NCBI GenBank assembly: GCA_965219125.1
Contig: CBDCMO010000002.1
Coordinates: 744,001-808,000 of the forward strand
DNA length: 64,000 nt
Source: JBBSOK01 sp965219125
GTDB lineage: Bacteria; Bacteroidota; Bacteroidia; Flavobacteriales; Flavobacteriaceae
Reading direction: 5' to 3'
Notes under the pieces: generated by a model
What the model saw: only the letters and a program-made list of their open reading frames with translations
Database searches by the model: none
What the model was told of the DNA's origin: nothing
Made by a program: the position numbers and the translations under genes
In this document: positions 34,971 through 43,232 of the stretch, piece after piece
Position numbering within the stretch: position 1 is the stretch's first letter
Layout: every line of letters begins with the position of its first letter

Positions 34971-35957
34971 TTATACCGAAATAATATCAGCCACTCGAAT
35001 CAATTCTAAATCTATTTTATGTTTTGTTTTTACGGTATCCTTAAAAAGTACCGCTTTTATTTTATTGTGTTCTATACCAATCATCACGTCGCGCTCGCCT
35101 GCTAAAAGAGCATCTACCGCTCCTACTCCTAGCCTACTTGCCAAAACCCTATCATAACAACTGGGCGAACCACCACGTTGAATATGCCCTAAAACGGTTA
35201 CCCTAACTTCATAAGCCTGCAAATTTTCTTCGATGTATTTTGCAAGCTCGAAAATATTTTTACCAATTTGGTCACCTTCGGAAACTACGATAATACTTGA
35301 GGTTTTGCCAGATTTTTTACTTCGCTTCAACGATTCTACCAATCTATCTTTTCCCATATCTTGTTCGGGAATCAAGATTTCTTCAGCTCCTGCGCCAATG
35401 CCTGCATTCAAAGCAATATCGCCAGCGTCTCTGCCCATTACTTCAACTAGAAATAATCTGTTGTGCGAATTTGCAGTATCACGAATTTTATCGATTGCTT
35501 CAACAACCGTATTTAAAGCTGTGTCATAACCTATTGTATAATCGGTGCCATTTATATCGTTATCTATAGTGCCGGGAATGCCAACAATTGGAAAATCAAA
35601 CTCTTGGTTAAATAGTTCGGCACCAGCAAAAGTACCATCGCCACCAATTGCAACGAGCGCATCAATTTCGGCGTCGATTAGATTATTATAAGCTTTTTTG
35701 CGACCTTCTTTGGTTCTAAATTCTTTTGAACGGGCAGACTTTAAAAATGTACCACCACGATTTATAATATTTTTAACCGAACGCGCATCGAGTGCTTCAA
35801 AATCACCTTCAATCAAACCTTCATAACCGCGATAAATTCCTACACATTCAATGTTGTGATAGGTACACGAACGAACTACGGCACGTATTGCAGCATTCAT
35901 TCCCGGCGCATCGCCACCGCTTGTAAAAACGCCTATTTTGTTGATTTTTTTACTCAT
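34971..35957 (-). CDS. pfkA: ATP-dependent 6-phosphofructokinase
   Basis: This 328-residue enzyme has the PfkA motifs TSGGDAPGMNAAIRAVVRS, AIGGDGTFAGAELF, PGTIDNDINGTDYTIGYDTA (catalytic Asp) and EVMGRDAGDIAL. The Gly in GGDGT marks the ATP-using form. It makes fructose 1,6-bisphosphate. It is the first gene of the pfkA-gapA-kinase group and is separated from the glucan locus by 236 bases that hold a palindromic repeat. Confidence 0.98.
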   Translation of the reverse strand: MSKKINKIGVFTSGGDAPGMNAAIRAVVRSCTYHNIECVGIYRGYEGLIEGDFEALDARSVKNIINRGGTFLKSARSKEFRTKEGRKKAYNNLIDAEIDALVAIGGDGTFAGAELFNQEFDFPIVGIPGTIDNDINGTDYTIGYDTALNTVVEAIDKIRDTANSHNRLFLVEVMGRDAGDIALNAGIGAGAEEILIPEQDMGKDRLVESLKRSKKSGKTSSIIVVSEGDQIGKNIFELAKYIEENLQAYEVRVTVLGHIQRGGSPSCYDRVLASRLGVGAVDALLAGERDVMIGIEHNKIKAVLFKDTVKTKHKIDLELIRVADIISV

Positions 35958-36129
35958 CAGGGTAAATCTATGATTTTAATTATTGTTTGGCAAAGTTGTA
36001 ATAAAACTATAACGTTTTCGGTTAATAAAAACTTTAGGGATGAGGTATTTCGAATGAGGAATTAGTAATTAGTTTCAATTTTTCTAACGAAATTTCAAAT
36101 TTCACAATTTCATTTTGAAATTAATAAAA

Positions 36130-36172
36130 CTTTGCGCCTTTGCGTGCAAATTTTTCTCGCAAAGGCGCAAAG
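36130..36172. repeat. REP-like palindrome (GCGCCTTTGCG type)
   Basis: The 15-base perfect arms CTTTGCGCCTTTGCG and complement (36130-36144, 36158-36172) surround a 13-base loop. It lies between pfkA and the GH13 lipoprotein gene and may also end the latter's transcript, since it follows that gene's stop on the minus strand. Confidence 0.8.
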
Positions 36173-36193
36173 AGTGCAAAATGATTGATTGTC

Positions 36194-37633
36194 TTATTTC
36201 TCTAAAACTAAATATTGCCAAGCTGCGAAATCGTGTTCTTGATTTTCTGTTAATGTTACGGTATTTCCTGTAATAGCATCTATATATTCTCCGGTTACGT
36301 TTACTGTAAATTTAACTGGATTTTTACTTAGATTGGCTATATAAACAACTTCATTTGCACCTAGATTTCTAGAAAAAGCCAAGACTTCATTTTCTTTGGA
36401 AGTTTTTAATCTATTGTATTTTGCAGCCGCTTTTCCGCCACCCAAAGCTGGATTATTTGCTTTAAGGTTTCCTAGTTTTTCAAGCAAAGGCCAAACGGTT
36501 TTTTTAGTTTTTGGAATTGTATCTTTTTCAAAAAACAACAATCTGTGGTCTAAATCATATTCTTGTCCGCTGTAAATTAAAGGCATTCCTGGGGTTATAA
36601 ATTCCAAAGCCAACATTGCTTCGCTTGCGTCGCCCATTCTTTCTTTTACCGTTCCGTTCCAGCTGTTTTCGTCATGGTTGGTTATAAAATTCATAAGTAT
36701 GTCGTTTTTCTCGTACGTACTGTCGCGTTTTGCCATGTATTTATCCCAATCTTTTGCATTTTTTTTGCCTTGTGCAATCTCGTTCATTACGTGATGTCCG
36801 TCCCAAGCATATGCCATATCAAATAAATTATCTTTCATTAATTCCGATTCCCAAGCTTCTGCTAGCATAAATATATCTTTTTCGGCACGTAGCTTTGGTA
36901 TCGCGTTTTGCCAGAATTCTGTTGGCACACTTCCCGCAACATCACATCTAAAACCGTCAATTTTTTCTTTGGTTATCCAATATTTAAAGTCCTCAATCAT
37001 TTCTGCCTGCAATTCCATGTTACTGTAATCAAGGTCTGCAACATCTGCCCAACCAACTGGTGTTCCATCTTCATTTAAAGGTTCCGAAATTTCTCCTTTT
37101 GAGTTTTTTGTGTAATATTCTGGGTGTTCTTTTATCCAAACGTGATCCCAACCTGTGTGGTTTGGCACCCAATCTAAAATTACATACATTCCATTTTCGT
37201 GAGCTGTGTCAATTAATTTTCGTAAATCTTCAATTGTCCCAAATTCTGGATTTACTTTTGTGAAATCGGTAACGGCATAATAGCTGCCCAACATTTTAAT
37301 TCGGGTTGCTTCATCTTCAATTAAACTTGCAAAATCGCCGCCGGTTGCTTTTCTCTTTGTTTCTGAAATAGGAAAAATTGGCATTAGCCAAATCACTTTT
37401 ACATTTAATTTTTTAAGCTCTGGAATGTCTTTGGTAAATGCATTAAAAGAGCCTTCAGGCGAATATTGACGGATATTTGCTTCGTAAATTATTGCACTTT
37501 CTAATATTGCATCGCTTACTGGTGCTAAGCTATCAGTTTTTACATTTTCATCTGAACCGGTCATTTCTTTTTTGTCGTTCTTGCACGCTGCTAAACAAGC
37601 AATTGCAAATAAAAGGAGGATTGAGTTTTTCAT
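36194..37633 (-). CDS. GH13 alpha-amylase lipoprotein
   Basis: This 479-residue protein has a lipoprotein signal (LLLFAIACLAACKNDKKE, Cys about residue 17). The basic/acidic residues after the Cys fit surface export. The (beta/alpha)8 barrel carries LDWVPNHTG, GFRCDVAG (nucleophile Asp about residue 229), MLAEAWE (acid Glu about 257) and NHDENSW (Asp about 320), followed by a beta C-terminal domain. It should cut alpha-1,4 glucans at the outer membrane, as SusG does. It is the last gene of the minus-strand arm, about 45 bases after the GH31 gene. Confidence 0.95.
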   Translation of the reverse strand: MKNSILLLFAIACLAACKNDKKEMTGSDENVKTDSLAPVSDAILESAIIYEANIRQYSPEGSFNAFTKDIPELKKLNVKVIWLMPIFPISETKRKATGGDFASLIEDEATRIKMLGSYYAVTDFTKVNPEFGTIEDLRKLIDTAHENGMYVILDWVPNHTGWDHVWIKEHPEYYTKNSKGEISEPLNEDGTPVGWADVADLDYSNMELQAEMIEDFKYWITKEKIDGFRCDVAGSVPTEFWQNAIPKLRAEKDIFMLAEAWESELMKDNLFDMAYAWDGHHVMNEIAQGKKNAKDWDKYMAKRDSTYEKNDILMNFITNHDENSWNGTVKERMGDASEAMLALEFITPGMPLIYSGQEYDLDHRLLFFEKDTIPKTKKTVWPLLEKLGNLKANNPALGGGKAAAKYNRLKTSKENEVLAFSRNLGANEVVYIANLSKNPVKFTVNVTGEYIDAITGNTVTLTENQEHDFAAWQYLVLEK

Positions 37634-37678
37634 TTCTTGAATATTAGAATTTAAATTTTAATCGTTTTATATTTTTTT

Positions 37679-40063
37679 TTAATGAGCTAAATTTATTTTC
37701 ACTTCAGACTCTTTTCTGGTATTCCATTCCATTGAAATCGTTAGGATTTTAGAAGATGAATTCCAATTAAATTCAACTTTTTTACCATCAACTTTAACTT
37801 TTTTCGGTTTGGTTGAAATATTATGGATTATAACTTCCATCGTTTTATTTGAAGTTTGAAAAGCTTTTCCTGTTTCAGCTTCAAAATCTAATTCCAACTG
37901 CTTTTTTTCTAATTCACTTTCAAAATGAAGTAATTCATAAGCTCCATTTTCAAAAGCATTCGGGGTAATTCCATCGTCATTATATAATTCACCTTTACTT
38001 TCAGTAACCGAATTATCAAAATAGAAATGCAATTCTAAATCATTTCCATCATATTCTTTGGTGCTTTGCATTGGTTTCGCCATTGGAATAAAGGCTCCTG
38101 CTTTAACATAAGTAGGAATATAATCCTCGTGTGTTTTGATAGATTTTGTTGTTCCTCCTTCAAATTTTTCATCTGTGTAAAAATCGAACCAACTAGTATT
38201 CTTCGGAAAATAGACTTGTTTTTCTTTGATTTGAGATTTTAAAATTGGTGCAATCAAAAAACTATCTCCCCAAAAATATTCTGAAGCATCAGTCAGTAAA
38301 TTTTTTGAATCATCTTCAAAAAATAAAGGACGCATTAACGGTGTGCCGTTTTGATTATTTTTAAAGGCCAATGTATAATTGTAAGGCAATAATTTATAGC
38401 GTAATTCAATTGATTTTTTTGCCAATGCCTTTGTTTTTGGCTCTCTAAAAACGGGTTCAGCCGGTACTTCTTCTTGCGCGTGCGGTCTATAAATAGGTTG
38501 AAAAACGCCATATTGCAACCAACGTGTATAAAGCTCATCATCAAGATTATCGCCTGCAAAACCGCCTAAATCTGAATGCATATATCCAAGACCTTGCATT
38601 CCCATTTGTAGCGCAATTTCTGGCTGACTTTGCAAGCCGCCCCAAGTTCTGTTAACGTCGCCAGACCACGGAATCATCCCAAAACGCTGCGAGCCGGAAT
38701 AACCAGCACGCATTAAAATAAAAGGTCGTTGGTTCGGGAAATCGGTTTTATAACCTTCATAAACCAATCTTGCCCAATCGTGGCCGTAAATATTGTGAAC
38801 TTCGTCTGCCGTTCCTGTTGCGTGCAGTAATTTTGATGGATGCACTTCGGGTTCGCCCAAATCTCCCCAAACTCCAGTTACGCCCATATTTGCCAAGTCT
38901 TTGTAAATGTTCCAGAACCAAGCTTTTCCTTTCGGATTGTAAATATCAATTAACCCAGTATTTCCAAAATAGAAATCGTATTTAAATGGATTTCCAACAG
39001 AATCTTTTGCTAAAACATCCTTATCTACAGCTTCCTGCCAACGTTTTGAAGTGGTTAAAATAAAAGGTTCTGTAACTAAAATGGTATTCACATTTTTAGT
39101 TTTTAAATCGGCAATCATTTTCTTAGGATTTGGGAATGAATCTTTCAAAAATTCCAGATTTCCCATTTCACCTTTAATCTCTTTCCCAAACCAATAAATA
39201 TCAATAATAACGGCATCTAACGGAATTTCTTCATCCCTAAACTTCTGCACCGTTTCTTCAACTTCCTTTTGAGAATGATACCCAAATCTGCTTGAAAAAT
39301 TGCCAAAAGCCCAACGTGGTGGCATTGGTTGTTTTCCTGTTAAATTGGTATATTCATTCACCAAATCTATCCAAGAATCGCCCACAATTACTTGATAGGT
39401 TTTGCGTCCAGAAATGGTTTCATAAGTCAAAGTATTATTTTTCTTGCTATCTAAATCTAAAAAACCGATTGGCGCATTGTCAAAATGAATTAGATATTTT
39501 TCTGAAGAAATAACGATTGGCATCGTGTAATTCATCAATTCCGAGCGGGTTTCGTAACCGTAATGTGCGCGATTATATAATTGCAAACGGTTGCCGCGTC
39601 GGTTCATTCCCAAAGCTCTGGCGCCGCCGCCATAAAGGACTTCGTCACTTTTCAAATTGAATTGAATAGTTTCTAAACTATCATTTTTCAAATACCCCAG
39701 TTTTTCTGAAATGATGGGTTTGTCATTATATCTATACGAAATTTGAAAAGGCTGCTTTTGAATTAGTACTGAAATACCTTCAGTTTTTAATTCAAAATAG
39801 TTTTCTTTTTTGATTAATTCTGAAGCAACATTATTTGGTTTTAAAACAACCGCATGCGAATTTGGATTAAAGGTTTCGCCGTTTGGAATAAAAGTGGTTT
39901 CAATAATTTTTGAAGAATACGGCGTGATTTTATACAAACCGTCATTTACTTTTATTTCGAGTATATTATTTTGAAAATAAACGGACTGAAAGATTCTATC
40001 AGCATTTTGGGCAAAGCCGAAAGTGCTAACAAATACAATTAGTATAGAAATTAAATATCTCAT
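37679..40063 (-). CDS. GH31 alpha-glucosidase, exported
   Basis: This 794-residue enzyme has a signal peptide (LISILIVFVSTFGFAQ). The N-terminal beta domain precedes a barrel with DAVIIDIYWFGKE, GVWGDLGEPE (nucleophile Asp about residue 400) and WSGDVNRTWGGL (acid Asp about 465), then the GH31 C-terminal beta domains. It should release glucose from maltooligosaccharides in the periplasm, taking the place that the GH97 enzyme SusB has in Bacteroides. Length is usual. It follows the esterase gene by about 120 bases holding dispersed repeat fragments. Confidence 0.95.
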   Translation of the reverse strand: MRYLISILIVFVSTFGFAQNADRIFQSVYFQNNILEIKVNDGLYKITPYSSKIIETTFIPNGETFNPNSHAVVLKPNNVASELIKKENYFELKTEGISVLIQKQPFQISYRYNDKPIISEKLGYLKNDSLETIQFNLKSDEVLYGGGARALGMNRRGNRLQLYNRAHYGYETRSELMNYTMPIVISSEKYLIHFDNAPIGFLDLDSKKNNTLTYETISGRKTYQVIVGDSWIDLVNEYTNLTGKQPMPPRWAFGNFSSRFGYHSQKEVEETVQKFRDEEIPLDAVIIDIYWFGKEIKGEMGNLEFLKDSFPNPKKMIADLKTKNVNTILVTEPFILTTSKRWQEAVDKDVLAKDSVGNPFKYDFYFGNTGLIDIYNPKGKAWFWNIYKDLANMGVTGVWGDLGEPEVHPSKLLHATGTADEVHNIYGHDWARLVYEGYKTDFPNQRPFILMRAGYSGSQRFGMIPWSGDVNRTWGGLQSQPEIALQMGMQGLGYMHSDLGGFAGDNLDDELYTRWLQYGVFQPIYRPHAQEEVPAEPVFREPKTKALAKKSIELRYKLLPYNYTLAFKNNQNGTPLMRPLFFEDDSKNLLTDASEYFWGDSFLIAPILKSQIKEKQVYFPKNTSWFDFYTDEKFEGGTTKSIKTHEDYIPTYVKAGAFIPMAKPMQSTKEYDGNDLELHFYFDNSVTESKGELYNDDGITPNAFENGAYELLHFESELEKKQLELDFEAETGKAFQTSNKTMEVIIHNISTKPKKVKVDGKKVEFNWNSSSKILTISMEWNTRKESEVKINLAH

Positions 40064-40181
40064 ATTTTACTTTTATTCAGGTAATTGCAAAGGTTTCGAC
40101 GATTCAGTTTGAGTGCTTCGACAACCTCAGCTTGACATTATTGCCAAATTTGTCCTACGTCTTACGTCCTTTCGTCTTACG
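40064..40181. repeat. Fragments of dispersed intergenic repeats
   Basis: This 118-base gap contains TGCTTCGACAACCTCAGC and repeated CTTACGTC units. These look like pieces of high-copy intergenic repeats of the genome. A similar block with TTCGAGCCCTTCGGCTTTG and its partly complementary partner lies at 41190-41285. Confidence 0.45.
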
Positions 40182-41162
40182 TCATTTCTTAAATACAAAC
40201 TTCAAAGGCACATCAAAACGTTGGTTCCAAGAAGCTTCAGAATGGTCCTGACCTTCAAACTTTAAATTCCTAAAATTTTCTTCGGAATAGCCTTTTGCCG
40301 TAAACACACTATCAATTGGTTTTTTGAACGGTGGATACATTTCATCCAAGGTTTTTGTACCGTAATCAAAATAGAATTTGTGGTCTTTTGGCGATGGTAA
40401 GTTTGTAGTTAAATAGTTGTAAAAGGCCTTCGGTAACGGATTCACTTTGCCCGGCATAACGCCAGGCCAATGTGTACTCATACAAATTGCATTGCCAAAA
40501 AATTCGGGATATTCGCAAACCGCATACCACGAAATTAAGCCGCCCATACTTGAACCTGCAATCACTACATCTTCAAAATTATCTGATATTGAATAGTTAG
40601 CTTTTAGGTAAGGTTGAACTTCTTCAACAATAAATTTTAGGTAATTATCTGCATTAAAACCTGGTTCGTACAAACTACTTTTCTCGGTTTTTGCAACGGC
40701 AATTAATGAATCTTTTGAATGTTGTGGTAAACTTTCAAAAGCTTTCTGTGGAAAATAATCGCTGTTTCTAACTTCACCAACATTAAAAATTCCGACTACA
40801 ATAATATCTTTTATAGAATCATTCTCCATTAATCTTGAAACGGTTTCATCTACCAACCATTCTTGATGGTTCCACGTTTTATTGGCATCAAAAAGATTTT
40901 GACCGTCATTCATAAACAAAACTCCATATTTTTTATCGGCAGAATAACCTTCGGGCAACCAAACATCAACTGTTCGTGGAATTACGTATTTTGAAGGAAA
41001 ACTGTCAACGCGTTTTATCGTGCCTTGAAAAAGTGTGATGTCTTTGAGGTCGTATGCTTTTACTGAGGATTCTGAGGTTTCAGGTTCTTGCAAGGTTTCT
41101 TTCTTTGCTTCTTTGCAAGAAATGATTGAAAGCGTAATTAATAGGTATAGTAGTTTTTTCAT
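40182..41162 (-). CDS. Alpha/beta-hydrolase esterase, lipoprotein
   Basis: This 326-residue protein begins with a short lipoprotein signal (LLYLLITLSIISCKEAKKE). The body is an esterase D/CE1-like alpha/beta-hydrolase: VWLPEGYSADKKYGVLFMNDGQN, the nucleophile motif GSSMGG, and a C-terminal His in GQDHSEASWNQR. It lies inside the glucan operon, between the periplasmic GH13 and the GH31. It might remove acyl groups from decorated oligosaccharides, but the natural substrate is unknown. Confidence 0.88.
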   Translation of the reverse strand: MKKLLYLLITLSIISCKEAKKETLQEPETSESSVKAYDLKDITLFQGTIKRVDSFPSKYVIPRTVDVWLPEGYSADKKYGVLFMNDGQNLFDANKTWNHQEWLVDETVSRLMENDSIKDIIVVGIFNVGEVRNSDYFPQKAFESLPQHSKDSLIAVAKTEKSSLYEPGFNADNYLKFIVEEVQPYLKANYSISDNFEDVVIAGSSMGGLISWYAVCEYPEFFGNAICMSTHWPGVMPGKVNPLPKAFYNYLTTNLPSPKDHKFYFDYGTKTLDEMYPPFKKPIDSVFTAKGYSEENFRNLKFEGQDHSEASWNQRFDVPLKFVFKK

Positions 41163-41299
41163 ATTTATTTATTGAAACGTTTTGCGATGTCTGTTCGAGC
41201 CCTTCGGCTTTGCTCAGGATAAACTAAAGTCGAGAACAGGGAAGTTTTGATTACATATTAAGGTCTCGACTGCGCTCGACCAGACAAGTAAATTTCCTT

Positions 41300-43162
41300 T
41301 TAATTTAATTCAATAATCATTGACGATTTTCCACCAATCACAAGTTTATCTATCAATTCAACTTTCTCATCGTTTAAAATATTTTTGCCTTTTTTGCTTC
41401 CATTTAAACCTTCAATAAATCTGTCCATCTTTATTGTCTTTTCTTCATTTGAATTATTCAAAACAACCATCACTCTATCTTTGTCGTCGTATCTAAAATA
41501 AACGTAAACATCATCAAAAGGAATGTAATGCAAGAACTTCCCGGTATGCATTGCCTTGTTGCCTTTGCGCCAGTTTAAAATTTTCTTTGTAAAGTTGTGA
41601 TATTCGTTTTGACTTGCAGATCTACCTTCTTGCGTAAAAGCATTTTGAGCATCGCCTGCCCAACCGCCGGGAAAATCTTGACGAATATCGCCATCACCGT
41701 TTTTCTCTTTATCGCCCGTCATCCCAATTTCATCGCCATAATATAATTGAGGAATACCGCGAACGGTTAAAATCATTGTCATTGCCAATTTATAAGTAGC
41801 CAAATCTTGCTTATAAATTGTATTGAATCGGTTTGTATCGTGATTGCCCACAAAAACCAACATATTGTTGATGTCGGGATATAAAAAGTCGTTTGCAAAA
41901 TTGTCATACGCTTTTTGTAAACCAGAATCCCAACCTGCACCTTCTCCAAACATAGATATTAAAGCGTCGTGCAATGTAAAATCCATGACGGATGGTAAAT
42001 GACTATTATAACCTTCAATTTCCGCGATTTTACTATCCTTTTGCCAATACGCAATTTGAGCTTGGTTATGCATCCAAACTTCGCCTACAATATTAAAAGC
42101 AGGATATTCAGACATAATCGCTTCTGTCCATTTCGCGATTGCTTCTTTATCGTTGTAACTATATGTATCAACCCGCAATCCGTCTAAATCTGCATATTCA
42201 ATCCACCAAATTGCGTTTTGGATCATATAATTAAGCAACAACGGATTTTTCTGATTCATATCTGGCATCGTAGTATCAAACCAGCCATCCATACAACCGA
42301 TTGCGTCAATTTTTGCGGCGTTTTGGTCAAATTGGGTTGTCATTCTATAATTACTTCTTTTAAAACCGTTTTCACCTTCTGGCCAAACGTGAATCCAATC
42401 TGGCGCAGGCAAATCGTTTATAAGCCAATGTTTACTGCCCCAATGATTGGTTACGTAATCCATTACTAATTTCATTTTACGCTTGTGCATTTCGGTTGCC
42501 AAACGTTGGTAATCTTCGTTTGTACCGTAACGCGCATCTATTTTGTAATAATCACTTTGGGCATAATGGTGATAACTATAATTTGGTTCGTTGTCCTCAA
42601 GCAACGGTGTGCTCCAAAGTGCTGTAATTCCTAAGTCTTCCAAATAATCCAGATTATTGATGATGCCTTGAATATCGCCACCGTGACGGCCATCTTTATT
42701 TTCTCTATTCGCTTTTTCGGCTAAACCTTCTACGCTGTCATTTTCAGGATTTCCGTTCGCAAAACGGTCTGGCATTAAAAGATACATGGCGTCAGAGGCA
42801 TCAAAGCCGCTTCTCGCAGGCGAATTTCTTCTGCGTTCCTTAATTTCAAATGGATAGACAAATTCAGTTATGCCATTTAGTTGAAATTGAATATCATGCA
42901 TTCCCGGTTTTGCACCTTTAGTACCTACGGTAACGAATAAATAATTTGGACTTTCATCTTTTAAAACTTCCAAAACAGGCAGACCTTCAATTTTTACATC
43001 GTGGCCAGAAATATTTTTGCCGTGAACCAAAATTTGAATATTACTACGGTTCATATTTTCCCACCAAAACGGTGGCTCAACGTGGTCTATCTGCGCCATA
43101 AGTGTGGTAGTTATTGTAAGAATTAATATTGTAATTAATTTTTTCATATTTGTATTTTTCAC
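41300..43162 (-). CDS. GH13 cyclomaltodextrinase/neopullulanase-like enzyme, exported
   Basis: This 620-residue protein has a signal peptide (LITILILTITTTLMAQ); an alternative start lies 5 codons in. Residues about 25-110 form an N-terminal beta domain like that of cyclomaltodextrinases (IQILVHGKNISGHDVKI). The barrel has VMDYVTNHWG, GLRVDTYSY (Asp about 331), NIVGEVW (Glu about 357) and VGNHDTNRF (Asp about 439). It resembles SusA in layout and should split maltooligosaccharides in the periplasm. It follows the GH65 gene by about 70 bases. Confidence 0.94.
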   Translation of the reverse strand: MKNTNMKKLITILILTITTTLMAQIDHVEPPFWWENMNRSNIQILVHGKNISGHDVKIEGLPVLEVLKDESPNYLFVTVGTKGAKPGMHDIQFQLNGITEFVYPFEIKERRRNSPARSGFDASDAMYLLMPDRFANGNPENDSVEGLAEKANRENKDGRHGGDIQGIINNLDYLEDLGITALWSTPLLEDNEPNYSYHHYAQSDYYKIDARYGTNEDYQRLATEMHKRKMKLVMDYVTNHWGSKHWLINDLPAPDWIHVWPEGENGFKRSNYRMTTQFDQNAAKIDAIGCMDGWFDTTMPDMNQKNPLLLNYMIQNAIWWIEYADLDGLRVDTYSYNDKEAIAKWTEAIMSEYPAFNIVGEVWMHNQAQIAYWQKDSKIAEIEGYNSHLPSVMDFTLHDALISMFGEGAGWDSGLQKAYDNFANDFLYPDINNMLVFVGNHDTNRFNTIYKQDLATYKLAMTMILTVRGIPQLYYGDEIGMTGDKEKNGDGDIRQDFPGGWAGDAQNAFTQEGRSASQNEYHNFTKKILNWRKGNKAMHTGKFLHYIPFDDVYVYFRYDDKDRVMVVLNNSNEEKTIKMDRFIEGLNGSKKGKNILNDEKVELIDKLVIGGKSSMIIELN

Positions 43163-43232
43163 TATGTTTCAGTAACTTCGTATGGGTTTATTTTACCGCA
43201 GAGAGGCAGAGGACGCAGAGTCTTGTTGATAA

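Noticed and set aside
34927..35157. Plus-strand frame with alternating Ser-Ile
   Set aside because: It is a translation of the hexamer repeat plus antisense pfkA.
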